A stretch of DNA of 64,000 nucleotides, from NCBI RefSeq assembly GCF_036373705.1, contig NC_089855.1:3682501-3746500 (forward strand), written 5' to 3'. The stretch's first letter is position 1, and each line of letters begins with the position of its first letter. The notes below the pieces were generated by a model. It had not been told where the DNA came from, made no database searches, and saw only the letters and a list, made by a program, of their open reading frames with translations. This DNA comes from Amia ocellicauda. Lineage: Eukaryota; Chordata; Actinopteri; Amiiformes; Amiidae. Below are positions 12,038 through 23,002 of this stretch, one piece after another. The translations under genes were made by a program, and so were the position numbers.

Positions 12038-12853
12038 CTATTTCTCTGAATCCGTATCCAGTGTGCTCCAGTCTACCTCTTCTAAGTGCCACCATATACC
12101 TTCAAGGTTTGCTTTTCTAAAATTGTAGACCATTGTTTTAGACTTGGACCTTGTTTTTTGAAAGAATGCCTCAAAGCTAACCATATTGTGATCACAATTT
12201 GCCATTGGTTCTCTAACTAGTGTCCCTCTGACTCTGTCTTGGTCATTTGAAAAGATCAAGTCAATACATGCACTCTCCCTGATTGGTTCCCTGATAAATT
12301 GAGTTAGAAAGCAGTCATTTACCATCTCAACCATATCTATTTCTGCTTCTATAGTCCCAACCAGGCTTTCCCAGTCTATGTTTGGAAAATTGAAATCAGC
12401 CACATTCTTGCTACATGCAGTCCTGATTACACTGTACAATGCAACATCTTTGTGAATATCTGAGTTTGGTGGTCTGTAACACACTCCTACCACTAATCCT
12501 CCAAATCTCTTGTTCAAAAGTTTCACCCACAAAGATTCTGTTCTGTTACTGGGATCTAATTTGGGTTCTTCTGCCTCAGTGTAATTTTTCACATATAATG
12601 CTACCCCACCCCCTCTTTGATTTTGCCTGTCTCTCCTAAACTGTGTGTATCCTTCCAACTTGTATTCATCCCCATCATTTTCTGTAAGCCATGTTTCTGT
12701 CACTCCTACAACATCATAGTCACATGCCAGCACTGTGGCTTCCAAGTCTAACATCTTGTTCCTTATACTCCTGGCATTGAGGTACAAACATTTCAGGACT
12801 TTCCTACTAGCAGGTTCCCTTGTTTTTTTTTTCCTTAGAGGAACATCTCCCAT
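12038..12853 (-). pseudogene. CR1 ORF2 endonuclease domain, open but isolated
   Basis: A 271-codon open frame encodes an exonuclease III-like endonuclease, which nicks the target strand for LINE insertion. Visible family motifs are LNARSIRNK, the catalytic TETWL, RGGGVALYV, VCYRPPNS and NFPNIDWESL; the usual GDFN reads ADFN, so the Gly of that motif is changed. The segment ends in a stop before the linker to RT. The start Met at 12853 is probably internal to the ancestral ORF2. Confidence 0.85.
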
Positions 12854-13070
12854 TGTCAGAGCTCCCTGCCCCCCTGGGCCCTAGTTTAAATGATTCTCAA
12901 TGCTTCTGTTTAGATGTAGACCGTCCGGTTTGTACAGGTCCCATGTATCCCAGAAGAAAGACCAATGCTCCATAAACCTAAACCCCTCTTCCCTACACCA
13001 AGATTTCAACCACGTGTTAAACTTTTTCTCCCTGGCCTAGCACGTGCTACCGGAAATATTTCAGAGAAAA

Positions 13071-13259
13071 CTACTCTTTAAATTCATCTTGCAGAACCTC
13101 TGCCCTACCTTTTCCTATGTCATTGGTTCCAATGTGGACCATGACCAGTGTATTCCCCCTGGCTTTGGCCAGTAGCCCGTCTACTAGTTTAGGGAGATCT
13201 GGAACCTGAGCACCAGGCAGGCCAGATACCATGCGGGTCTCCTTATCACTAGAACACAC
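13071..13259 (-). pseudogene. CR1 ORF1 fragment with esterase-like motif
   Basis: The 62-residue frame contains MVHIGTNDIGKG, the GTND box typical of SGNH esterase domains found in ORF1 proteins of CR1-clade LINEs. It lies directly 5' of the endonuclease on the same strand, as expected for ORF1. Only the piece around the GTND box is readable. Its function in the element is not settled in general; an RNA- or lipid-related role is inferred for the family. Confidence 0.7.
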
Positions 13260-13436
13260 TGTGTGATCTACGCCTCTAAGAATTGAGTCTCCTACTATAA
13301 CTACCTCCCTCTTCTGTGACCGAGAAATAGCGCAGGTCTTGTGAACTATGATGTGAAAATTTGCCCGAAGCCCGGCCCTAGGGGCGCAAATAAGTCGGGG
13401 CCCATCGGGCTTGGGCTGAAATGCAGGGCTCTACCC

Positions 13437-13590
13437 TGTAGGTATGTGTGTGTGTGTTGCCCAGCAATGGCCTGGTGTCCTGTCCTGGGTGTATTCCTGC
13501 CTTGTGCCCTGTGCCTGCCGGGATCAGCTCCGGCTTCCCCGCGACCCTCACCAGGATAAACAGTTTCGAAAATGGATGGATGAATGCCTG
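13437..13590 (+). repeat. LINE-tail or SINE-like repeat ending in GGATGGATG
   Basis: The segment starting GCCCAGCAATGGCCTGG and running through CCGGCTTCCCCGCGACCC to a terminal ATGGATGGATGAATG resembles the widespread fish short interspersed 3' tails that end in ATGG repeats. I cannot name the family with certainty. Confidence 0.55.
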
Positions 13591-15454
13591 GCCTGGAAGG
13601 CCCAGATGTGGAAGCTCAAGTCTCAGCGGAGTCTCTCTGAACAACAAAATGTAACAGCCTTTATAGAAGCATGACACGTGGTTCTGTGGTCAGGGTCAGT
13701 CACATGCTCCCAAAAAGTGTAGTTTCGTAATCTGTCTTCCTGGGGGAGGCATGGGATGCAGAAACCAGATGGCTGCCATTCATGTACTGCAAGAAGTTCA
13801 GTCCCACAATCCTCATTAACAACTGTCAATCAATCATTACCGTGTGACATATCCAGCCACCTTTTGAAAAGACACTTAAGTCCACAAACAGACTCTAAAC
13901 AAGAAAGCAGCTGCGGGCTTTTATTCACTGTGTGGTCCTTTTATCATAGAGAGGAATTTCCAACTTGTTGGCTTTTGCTAGGTCTGTATACATGCTATTA
14001 TTTCTATAAAAACTTGTATATTCAGGCTAATTAAGGCTTTCACGCAATTAGGAAATAATACTAAATGAGAATAAATGTATGTGTGTGTGTGAGGAGGCTG
14101 GTCCATAGAGGCAGAGGAGGTTGAATAAACCATTACCAAATCCTAGTATAATGTATAAAATAATTTCTCTCTTCTTTGGAAAAAGTCCATTATTGAAATT
14201 GTGATTAAAATTATTCAACAGCGACACCTGGAGGCAGAGTGGAAAGGGCAGGTTGTGTGAAGTGGTGGTGGGGGGCAGAGGAGGACGGGCTCTTGCTGTC
14301 ATCCTTAGGGTGGGATCTCTTATATCAGTTTAATGTACTTCATTTTTATTTCATGCTAACCTGTTATTGGCCAAAACACATAAAATGATGATACAAGGGA
14401 CGTCCTCCCTAACCAATCAACAACCAGAATACAATATTGGCATTGCGTTCATCCTATGATAATTTTCAAATTTCATCTTCATTCCTTTACCACTGTATTG
14501 TACATGAGTGTGACGAACTGGTGGTAAAGCGATAGTGATGGATACAGTACCATATTAGAAAAGAGACATTATTAGTGCAAACTGTGAAACACTTTTAGAT
14601 TTTTCAGATTTACGTTTCCCTTTTTATCGAGAAGTAGCTAGCTAGTGTTAGCTTGTTGTGGCAGCCCTGAAGGACATTACGCACACACAAGGTACATTTC
14701 CATCCAGAGCCCACAGTGATTAGATGTGTCTTTCCCTCTCATTCACCTGGCCCCTTTTTTATATTCATCCTTTGTGTTGTAATATGATATATGCTAATAT
14801 GATATTTGTTTGTTATGGAAGATGGGGATAAACTTCGTTTGCATTACCTTACCTTTTTTGTATAGTAAGTGTGCATTAGGTTGGTAGTTGGATTATTGCT
14901 ACATTTGAACATAAGAACATAACATAACTTGAACATAAGACAGTAGAGATAAGTAGCCAACTAGTGTAAAGTAACATGATGCAGTGGGTTGGTTTTCCTC
15001 CTGTCCTCCCCAATTATTTGAGTCAGCAGCAAATTTTTTGAGTTATTTTTCCAGTTTTTATTGAAATTTAAGCAGTTCGAGTCCAGTGAATAACCTGAAA
15101 TGGTACAAAGGTAAGCGGTAAATTGCCAGTGGTTAAAAAAAAAAGTTTAGGTCACCAAAAATTGAAAAATAATGTAAATTTTACAGTTACATACTGTGTT
15201 ACTACACCCTCTTAAGCATTATTTGGCAGTGTTCCTGTGCATAGAAGTTACACTGTATTCCTACAATGCGCACATTGTTTGTCTACCAGTTTCATTCTCA
15301 AACACATCCGATTTACAGGGGGACTTTCTGTGTAACTTGATGAATTTATTGTATTGGTCGACCTACGCGGCTGCATCTGCCCCTGAGTATATCCAGGCAA
15401 ACCAACACATGCCATCTGATTTTGTCTTTGCAAAATTTGTAATTTCAGTCTCCC
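13591..15454. other. Intergenic region, nothing recognised
   Basis: AT-rich spacer between the CR1 region and the first receptor unit. No long open frame, repeat family or RNA gene stands out. A short ACATAAGAACATAAC motif at 14909-14930 resembles a CR1 tail end. Confidence 0.5.
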
Positions 15455-15540
15455 TCCTTCTTTGTTGAGGGATTTCAAGAGGCATTGGCTTGGTCCCTGT
15501 TCTGGAATGGACATAGAGAATGCAGAGTTTGAGATTAGTT

Positions 15541-16518
15541 TTATTCAGCAGCCCTGACACTGTTCTTGACACAACGTGGAAAGGCAGACTTGAGTCTAAA
15601 GTACCTCTTAGCTGCTGCCTTGATCTTCTCATTCCTTAAGCTGTAGATGATGGGGTTGACCAGGGGGGTGAGGAAGTAGTTCAACCCACCGATGAAAATA
15701 CGTCCATCGGGGGAAATGCTGTCCACCTTTAGCCCTATATATTCCACAGCCGTGGAGCCATAGTACAGCACCACCACCACTACGTGAGAGGAGCACATGA
15801 AGAAGGCCTTCTTCCGGCTCTCCACAGTTTTCATTTTCACCACCGCTATTATGATTCTGCAGTAGGTAAACAGCACAAACAGAAAAGCCCCCCATGTAAC
15901 CACCATGGCGATCAACAGGGTAAGATTCACTTGGGCCGACACATCAGCGCAGGCTAGAGACATTATAGAGGGGTATTCACAGACAATGTGCAGGATATTG
16001 TTGGAGGTACAGAATGGCACTGAGCTGGCCGGAGCCACGGACACCACAGGGGAGAGGAACCCCAGTGCCCAGACTGTGGACATCATTGTGAGACACACCC
16101 TGCTGTTGATGATGGAGTTGTAATGCAGTGGCTTTACCACGGCCACGTACCGGTCGTAAGCCATGGCTGCCACTAGGAACATTTCGGTGGCACTGATAGA
16201 AATGTAAAAGTACATCTGCAGGAAGCAGCCTGCAAAGGAGATTCTGTTGTTCCCCAGCAGCACCGCCAGCAGCTTGGGTATGATGGTGGTTGTCAGCAGC
16301 ATATCCAGGAGAGCCAGGTTCCACAGGAAGAAGTACATGGGTGTGTGGAGCCGGGGGTCCAGGGACAGCAACACCAGTATGAGCAGGTTCCCCAAGAAGG
16401 TGGCCAGGAAAAGGAGGAGGAAGATGAAGAAGAGTGTGGTGTAGTGCTCCTGCAGGCCTGGCATTCCAACAATGATGAAGTCGGAGGCTAAGGGCAGGGA
16501 GGTGTTGGGGTCGCTCAT
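15541..16518 (-). CDS. Odorant receptor 1 (class A GPCR), intact
   Basis: This 325-residue seven-transmembrane receptor would sit in the ciliary or dendritic membrane of olfactory neurons and signal through a G protein when an odorant binds. Family marks are a possible N-glycosylation site at N5, GN in TM1 (43-44), LHTPMY (57-62), C98, MAYDRYVAV (119-127), extracellular loop cysteines 170, 180 and 190, KAFFMCSSH (237-245) and PLVNPIIYSLRN (285-296). The whole coding region is one exon, as is usual. A candidate splice acceptor (pyrimidine run then CACAG) ends at 16532, 13 bases before the ATG. It is nearly identical to the receptor at 22025. The ligand is unknown and I do not assign a subfamily. 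An AATAAA overlaps the stop codon. Confidence 0.95.
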   Translation of the reverse strand: MSDPNTSLPLASDFIIVGMPGLQEHYTTLFFIFLLLFLATFLGNLLILVLLSLDPRLHTPMYFFLWNLALLDMLLTTTIIPKLLAVLLGNNRISFAGCFLQMYFYISISATEMFLVAAMAYDRYVAVVKPLHYNSIINSRVCLTMMSTVWALGFLSPVVSVAPASSVPFCTSNNILHIVCEYPSIMSLACADVSAQVNLTLLIAMVVTWGAFLFVLFTYCRIIIAVVKMKTVESRKKAFFMCSSHVVVVVLYYGSTAVEYIGLKVDSISPDGRIFIGGLNYFLTPLVNPIIYSLRNEKIKAAAKRYFRLKSAFPRCVKNSVRAAE

Positions 16519-17049
16519 GACTCACACAGGGTCTGTGAAGAGAAGAGGGGCACCTGGGAGGTCAGGGGGACACTGACTCAGTTATGCATTTCTTTAGGTT
16601 GAAGAAGTACATTTTCAAATGTATTATTTAATGTAAACTGTGTAACAAATTGCCCTAGAATATATTTAATATAATTCTGAAAAGCACATTAATCAATATC
16701 TTTTTACATGTGATTTAATGCTTATGCTTAGAAACGGCCCTGTCACCATAATCTAAAATGGACATGAAAGTGGCATTCATAATTTTCTTCCGATTTACAC
16801 CAGTTAAACAAGTTTTCTTTCTATAGAGGAAACCAATCTTGATCTTTAGTTTCTTCACAAACTCAGTTACATGTGTCTGAAAATATATTTATAGGAAGTA
16901 ACAAATTAAATTTTAGTAACATTAGAATTAGAAATGTAATAATAATTTAAATCATGTGACCTTGAAAAAAGCATGCATTTTGATGTATTTGCATTTAGCA
17001 CAAGCTTATTCTCTGCAGAGCAAAAACATCAGATTTGAGATGTAACAAG

Positions 17050-17590
17050 GCTTGCTCAAACAGTTGGATTAATCTTACATTTTCTTACAGCTTCATCAAT
17101 GTTATTTACATAAAGAGTAAACAGTCGAGGGCCGATCATCAAACCTTGAGGGATCCCTTTATGTAACTCAGGGAACTCCAATTTGACCCCATCAACTATA
17201 ATAGTCTGAGTTCTATACTGGAGATAATTATAAAACCCTCTGCAAGCATCAGACCCCAATCCATGATGACAATTTACTTAACAGAATTGCATGATCCACT
17301 GTATCGAAAGCTTTAGACAGATCCACAAACATGGCAGCACAATGTTTTCTACCATCTTAAGCATTAGCGATATCATTTACGATAAGCATCGTTGCTGTTG
17401 TGGTGATATGACCAGGTCTAAAAACAGAGGGATTAATATTTAAAATACCATTAATTGATAGAAAATAATGCAGTTTTTGCAAGGCATGGAAGTCTTGACA
17501 TGGGTCTGTAGTTCGATTATCACCTCCTTTGTGTAATGGTAATATGACATGCATTGCACAGAGCAAAGTCACGTTTGTCATTCAATTCTA
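17050..17590 (-). pseudogene. Non-LTR reverse transcriptase fragment
   Basis: Minus-strand frames read ILPLHKGGD, then SINGILNINPSVFRPGH, and later LHKGIPQGLMIGPRLFTLY, which are RT motifs of a LINE. The two parts are in different frames and the catalytic DD box is not visible. The clade was not determined. The same fragment occurs at 25262-25660 in unit 2, so it is a fossil carried along in the duplication. Confidence 0.75.
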
Positions 17591-19011
17591 GAAAACATGA
17601 GGGTCAGATACATTCTTTAAATAAAATCCAGCAAAAACAAATCTACAGCAACATTCTGCTCTTATATAGAGACCTCCTGAAGGTTTCCTGTATTAATGGA
17701 ATTTATCAGGAATGAATACATCTGGAGAGCACTGTACATGTGTGTAAATGCATCTTGTTCATAAATATATATATATATATATTTGGAAACACTACCTATC
17801 CTTTAATATATATGCAAATATATTTACAAATGTATAAATATTTATAATTTATCTTTTATATGTTCATCTCCTGACGTGACAGCATAATTGCTTCCTACAA
17901 ACCCCTCTAACCCAATGTCAAAAAGGGAAGGGTGGTTCCAAACAATCAATTTTGACCAAACAAATATATATATATTTGTACTTATGAAAGATTTACAAAA
18001 AGTATGAAATCTGACAAACAAATGACAGTTGAAGGAAAAGGAGACACTCTTAAACTGTAAACCCAAACAGAAGAGTCTATTAGAAGCGATCATGAAAACA
18101 ATAAGCCGTTAAGTGTAAAAGAGATAAAAGAGAGAGCAGGGAGAAGATTTGTATACAAGCGCTTACTCCAGAATGAAGCTCTGGTGTTGCCAGAAATAAA
18201 AATGCACTAGTAACCCACAATACAAATATTGCCCAACACCAGCCCAATGTTCTCTTTGATGACAAAGCCAAAGGATATGTGGTGTTTCGACCCTCCACTA
18301 TATTTAAATAAATGAATAAAAACACGCTCCCATTCTTTCAAGTGAAATGTTTTGCACTGAAACCATTTACCCATCATTCTTTTAAAAATAAATAAATAAA
18401 TAAATTAGCAGCCCCAATCAAGCAGTTTGTGAAGAGTGAACTGACTTGCTATACTAGAGTGCAGTTGAGTCTTTTACACAAGTGATTCAGGCAACAGTTG
18501 CACTCTTCTGCGCAGAAGCAAATCAATTGAGCAATTAGTTCCAATTAATCCTTCTGAAAGATCATTGGTGACCTTAGTCAGATGCTGCACAGAATCTGAG
18601 ATTCGAGGATGACATTTAGCAACAGTAGTGAAAATGAACATGTGCCTGTTAGTTCTATGTTGCCGATGTAAGTGTGGAACAATGTAGGACAAGACGATGT
18701 AATTCGGGGATGACTGTATTGAAAAGCAGCATTAATGAATGTGATCAAATAGATTGTTGACACATTACATAGACGTATCTAGGCAATATAGTTTTGGTGA
18801 AAATCTGTTTGTAAAGGATATGATTGGAGTATCATGGAATATTATCATTTAATATTTGAGAAGAATGGGATCAAACTAAATCTGAGTAATTCTGAGGTAG
18901 AATCTGGATTTTACAAATATTTTACAAAAAGGAAAAGATCAAACCTTCAAAAGTCAGTTCGTGGCTGTGTTCTGTTGCTCTCAGTGTGGAGTGACGTTCA
19001 GTGCCAGGTAC

Positions 19012-19060
19012 CTGGGCTGTGTGTCTGTTCACTTCAGTCTTCAGCTCCAATCACAGCTCT
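19012..19060 (-). other. Candidate noncoding exon 1 of odorant receptor 1
   Basis: On the minus strand this stretch begins about 25-30 bases after a TATA-like box and ends in CCCAG followed by GTACCTGG, a good splice donor (exon end 19012). Splicing to the acceptor at 16532 would remove a 2,480-base intron and join a leader to the receptor ATG. The same donor, spacing and sequence occur upstream of the other two receptors. The exon start is an estimate; no transcript evidence is available here. Confidence 0.6.
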
Positions 19061-19084
19061 TCTGGATCAGACTCTTCACCTGTC

Positions 19085-19162
19085 GTTTTTTATGGGCATC
19101 CTCTCGCACTAACCCCAGAGGCTGCTGTTTGCAGTGCTGCAGTCTTTATTAACCCTCAGAGA
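19085..19162 (-). promoter_or_regulatory. Candidate promoter of odorant receptor 1
   Basis: Read on the minus strand: TCTCTGAGGG (19153-19162, similar to the Olf/EBF site TCCCNNGGGA), directly joined to TTAATAAAG (19144-19152, a homeodomain-type core), and about 50 bases on a TATA-like CATAAAAAACG (19084-19094). Paired homeodomain and Olf/EBF sites near the start are the known signature of vertebrate odorant receptor promoters. The order is the same in all three units. The role is inferred from motifs and repetition, not shown. Confidence 0.6.
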
Positions 19163-19938
19163 GACACAGAGAAGGCGAGCACCAAAGGGAACAGACTCAC
19201 ATGGCTCACAGCAAGAAGAAAACACTTGTATCAGTTCCTGAAGCATCTTGGTGGGAAATAGGCTCTGGTGTGTAATCAATAACACCTGCTTCAGCCCAAG
19301 TACACTGCACACTGGAGAACCACCCTCATTGTCGTTTCTATGAGATATGAGAGCTTTACTGCTGCTGTTTTTTTTTAACTTTCACACACTAGCCTGTCAC
19401 TTACGCATTCCTTTTCTTCTATGTCATTAGCCCTGCAGCTACAAGGCCACCTGAGACACAGTTTCCCTGCTTCTTCAAAACTGCCACTGTCACACAGTTT
19501 GCCTTGCCACAAGGGTTGTGTGCCTCACTACTTTGAGAGATCAGTGTCAGAAAGCTGTCACTCTTGTTCATGCTCCCCTCTGTTGTGCCCCAACGCTTTA
19601 TCCCTCGAGGCTTCAGGTGGAGAGCATGACACCAACACATTTGGCAAGGAGACAGAGGCCCTCTCCAGGTTGAGCCACCACAGTTGCCTCTTCGGAGGTT
19701 GGGACCCCAGCTCCTTTGCACAATATTCTGTCCTGGATCGGTGTGTCTTGGCCGGAGCACCATCATCACACCCCATCTTTGAAGTGCCCTCGTTCTTGTA
19801 GTTCACTGGTTTGTGAATATGTTTGAGCTCAATTGACTGCAGAGTTTGATCTTGTGGCCCCCGAGGGCTCAATCCAAAGCTGGTTCAAGTCTAGGTTCCC
19901 TTAGAAGGTATAAATTCAGGGTAGATGTCCTTACCAGT

Positions 19939-20345
19939 ATGCTGCCCTTCTTTCACAAGCCATAGAGCTGAAGAAGACAGGGAAGTAGAGGACCCAAGTG
20001 TGGAGTGTGGAAAAGGTGGTCAGAAACAGGAAAGATGTACTGGAAAGATGGGGAAAATGAAGGCAAGGCTGAAGGCGTAGTCGAGGTCACAGTGAGTTGA
20101 AGGAAAATCAGAGGTCACAGAAACAGTAGATCAAAACAAAGGGAACTGCTCAGAAATGTAGCTGTGAGACAAACAAGAACTTAGACTGAATGAGAGTCAG
20201 GTAGGGGTTTAAATAGGGAGGTAGATGACCAGATAATAGCAAGCAGGTGTGTGGTAAGTACTCTGGTTGATTATGGTGATAATTCAATGGTTGAATGTGG
20301 AGAGCTGAGAGGGGAGACTGGTAGTTAAGTGGCGATGGCGACCTC
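19939..20345 (-). repeat. LTR-like repeat, family shared with 47755-48175
   Basis: Two copies in the window share GAAGACAGGGAAGTAGAGGA, GCAAGCAGGTGTGTGGTAAG and GAGAGGGGAGACTGG. On the minus strand a TATTTAAA box near 20208-20215 is placed as in a promoter, which suggests an LTR in minus orientation. No terminal TG/CA pair with target duplication was found. Confidence 0.5.
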
Positions 20346-20385
20346 CAGTGGAGAACTGTGTGAATGCTTAAACTGAGGATGTGAT

Positions 20386-20970
20386 ACCTCCTCCCTTGCG
20401 ACAGATTGGTTGTACAGTAACTCCTCCCCCTTTGGGCAGTGTCTTCGAGAGTGAAGAGGCTCCAAATTCCTCACCCGTACATGAGGTTACCAAAGAGCAC
20501 ATAATGAGACCAGCTTCTACCTGTTTGTACTAGATGCATCTCTCTGCAGACACACAATACAAATTTAGTACAGAACGTACGTTCTAGTAAAACCACAAGA
20601 AGATGGGGAAGTGGGCACACAACCCCGCTTTGCCTATCTAGACATGTGTTAGATACGTGTCGAATATAAATAACAAAATGGCCACATAAGTCTCCATATT
20701 TGGGCATAAAATAGAAAACATTGTGTTTAAGCTTAATCAGGAAGATAGTGAGGATATCATAAGATAGGAAGTTGTTTCCCCCTTATTGGTTCAAACTCAC
20801 CCTGTCCAGGACATCACAGTATGTATATAACATCATGTAAGCTCTATGATTTTAGGGAAGTAAGAACAGAGACCTGCATGTCTGTGTGTATTACTTTTCT
20901 CCAAGCGGCTTGAATAAAGACTCTATTTGATTCAATCTACTCTACCATCTGATTAAAAGGGGATTCTTCA
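20386..20970 (+). mobile_element. LTR with primer site, family unknown
   Basis: A TATATAA box near 20823, AATAAA near 20913 and an end in TTCA at 20970 are followed two bases later by TGGCGTCACGATGGG at 20973, which has the form of a primer-binding site. This suggests a 5' LTR in plus orientation with little or no internal region left. The left edge is uncertain and no target duplication was found. Confidence 0.45.
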
Positions 20971-20987
20971 GTTGGCGTCACGATGGG

Positions 20988-21596
20988 ATATCGCTGGAAA
21001 TGCTAACGATATTTTGCATTTGCAACCTCTGTTATCTGAAAAAGAAAGCATTTCCCAAGGGCTGCAAGGTTGCTCGGGAGTTCTGTGTCCCGACATACAG
21101 GAAGTTCCGGTGTGTACCTCACCACGTATACAAAAAGGAAAAGGAAGGGTCAGATTGAGTGACACACACATAGGCAGCTTTGATAGAAAAGTGTTTTTCA
21201 ATTAGGCATACATAGAAACTTGATTAACTTGATTGGGCAATGGTTTCTCTTTCAGATAACAATCATTATTTGCTGTTGCTCTAAATTAATGAGATTTATA
21301 TTGATGTTATTTAAAATATTTAAAACCATGAACAATGTATATATTTCTGTTCAATACAGAAAGAAAGGTATAATCCATGTTATTTTTAATGTTTTGAAGT
21401 GTAGCTGCAAGTGTAAAATCATTCAGTCAAACTCAGCTTTGATTGGTCAATATTCTGTATTTGGCATCCAGTCACTGTGGTATTAATATGTTAAATACAT
21501 CTCTACCAGTATGATGGGCAGATTGACACCTGGTCAAGTGAAAGACATACAATCAGAATGTTATTTTTTTGTTTTAAATAAGTAAGGATGTTTATA

Positions 21597-21598
<2 letters not shown>
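20988..21598. other. AT-rich spacer, nothing recognised
   Basis: It could hold the start of an LTR element's internal region, but no gag-like motif is visible. It is followed by the (TG)n run at about 21600. Confidence 0.4.

Positions 21599-21629
<31 letters not shown>
21599..21629 (+). repeat. (TG)n microsatellite
   Basis: About fifteen uninterrupted TG units, lying just before receptor unit 2. Confidence 0.9.
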
Positions 21630-22024
21630 ACCTGTGGGATAGTTTAACTTGAATAATTCAGTGAACTGATTCTGTTTTTGCAAAATTACAAAACCCAGTC
21701 ATATAGAAATATCACATTAATTTCGTATTAGAACTATTTTTACTCTCATACACTGGTTGGATTTTGAAGGTTTTAAATAACTGGTCTAACATACAGATGT
21801 GTTAGTCCTGAAGAGCACAAAGCCTAATGGCAATCACCTACCAACCCCTATTACTGCAGACCCCTGCAGCTCAGCTCATGGGGGTTATCAGTACCTTTTA
21901 TTTCTGCCCCACTTACCCTTCCAGCCTCTGTTTCTTTCTGTTTCATTTTCCCTTCTTTTTGTTGAGGGATTTACAGAAGCATTGGATTGGTCCTTGTTCT
22001 GAAATGGACAAACAATTTATTTAT

Positions 22025-23002
22025 TTATTCGGCAACCCTGACAGTGTTCCTGGCACAGCGTGGAAAGGCAGACTTGAGTCTAAAGTACCTCTGAGCTGCT
22101 GCCTTGATCTTCTCATTCCTTAAGCTGTAGATGATTGGGTTGACCAGTGGAGTGAGGAAGTAGTTCAACCCACCAATGAAAATACGTCCATCGGGGGAAA
22201 TGCTGTCCACCTTCAGCCCTATATACTCCACAACCGTGGAGCCGTAGTACAGCACCACCACCACTACGTGAGAGGAGCACATGAAGAAGGCCTTCTTCCG
22301 GCTCTCCACAGTTTTCATTTTCACCACCGCTATTATGATTCTGCAGTAGGTAAACAGCACAAACAGAAAAGCCCCCCATGTAACCAGCATGGCAAGCAAC
22401 AGGGTAAGATTCACCTGGGCCGACACATCAGCGCAGGCTAGAGACATTATAGAGGGGTATTCACAGACAATGTGCAGGACATGGTTGGAGGTACAGAATG
22501 GCACTGAGCTGGCCGGAGCCACGGACACCACGGGGAGGAGGAAGCCCAGTGCCCAGACTGTGCACATCATTGTGAGACACACCCTGCTGTTGATGATAGA
22601 GTTGTAATGCAGTGGCTTTACCACGGCCACGTACCGGTCATAAGCCATGGCTGCCACTAGGAAAATTTCAGTGGCACTGATAGAAATATAAAAGTACATC
22701 TGCAGGAAGCAGCCTGCAAAGGAGATCCTGTTGTTTCCCCACAGCACCGCCAGCAGCTTGGGTATGATGGTAATGGTCAGCAGCATATCCAGGACAGCCA
22801 GGTTACACAGGAAGATGTACATGGGTGTGTGAAGCCGGGGGTCCAGGGACACCAGCACCACAATCAGCAGGTTTCCCAGGATGGTGGCCAGGAAGAGGAG
22901 GAGGAAGATGAGGAAGAGTGTGGTGTAGTGCTCCTGCAGGCCTGGCACTCCCACAATGATGAAATAGGAGGCTGAGGGCAGGGAGGTGTTGGGGTCACTC
23001 AT
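22025..23002 (-). CDS. Odorant receptor 2 (class A GPCR), intact
   Basis: A 325-codon receptor with no frame defects, very close to receptor 1 over its whole length. It keeps GN in TM1, LHTPMY, MAYDRYVAV, KAFFMCSSH and PLVNPIIYSLRN. Differences from receptor 1 cluster in TM1-TM3 and the C-terminal tail (for example ILCNLAVLDML-type changes in TM2), so ligand range could differ. A candidate splice acceptor (CTCTTCTCTACACAG) ends at 23023 on the minus strand, 20 bases before the ATG. The intron to the candidate exon 1 donor at 27037 is about 4.0 kb because a Tc1 copy sits in it. AATAAA overlaps the stop codon. Confidence 0.95.
   Translation of the reverse strand: MSDPNTSLPSASYFIIVGVPGLQEHYTTLFLIFLLLFLATILGNLLIVVLVSLDPRLHTPMYIFLCNLAVLDMLLTITIIPKLLAVLWGNNRISFAGCFLQMYFYISISATEIFLVAAMAYDRYVAVVKPLHYNSIINSRVCLTMMCTVWALGFLLPVVSVAPASSVPFCTSNHVLHIVCEYPSIMSLACADVSAQVNLTLLLAMLVTWGAFLFVLFTYCRIIIAVVKMKTVESRKKAFFMCSSHVVVVVLYYGSTVVEYIGLKVDSISPDGRIFIGGLNYFLTPLVNPIIYSLRNEKIKAAAQRYFRLKSAFPRCARNTVRVAE

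Larger units (their letters stand above)
10127..13330 (-). mobile_element. CR1-type LINE, copy 1, internally deleted
   Basis: This is a minus-strand CR1 element. Its 3' end lies at 10127 (complement of ACATAAGAACATAAGAAAG), a common CR1 tail in fish and reptile genomes. Going 5' on the minus strand come reverse transcriptase fragments, an apurinic-type endonuclease, and the end of ORF1 with an esterase-like motif. Compared with the second copy at 27820, a deletion near 10945-10950 removes the segment with the catalytic FADD box. The left boundary near 13330 is approximate. Confidence 0.88.
15455..19800 (-). repeat. Olfactory receptor duplication unit 1
   Basis: This unit matches parts of 21775-27819 and 39926-45660. 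It contains the receptor (15541-16518), an intron that holds a LINE RT fragment, and the conserved promoter-like block at 19012-19162. Homology to unit 2 extends through the upstream region to AGTGCCCTCG near 19785. The shared LINE fragment shows that this insertion came before the duplication of units 1 and 2. Confidence 0.85.

Noticed and set aside
15905..16123. A 72-codon plus-strand frame that recurs antisense to all three receptors
   Set aside because: It mirrors the conserved receptor sequence on the opposite strand and has no features of its own; conservation follows from the receptor.
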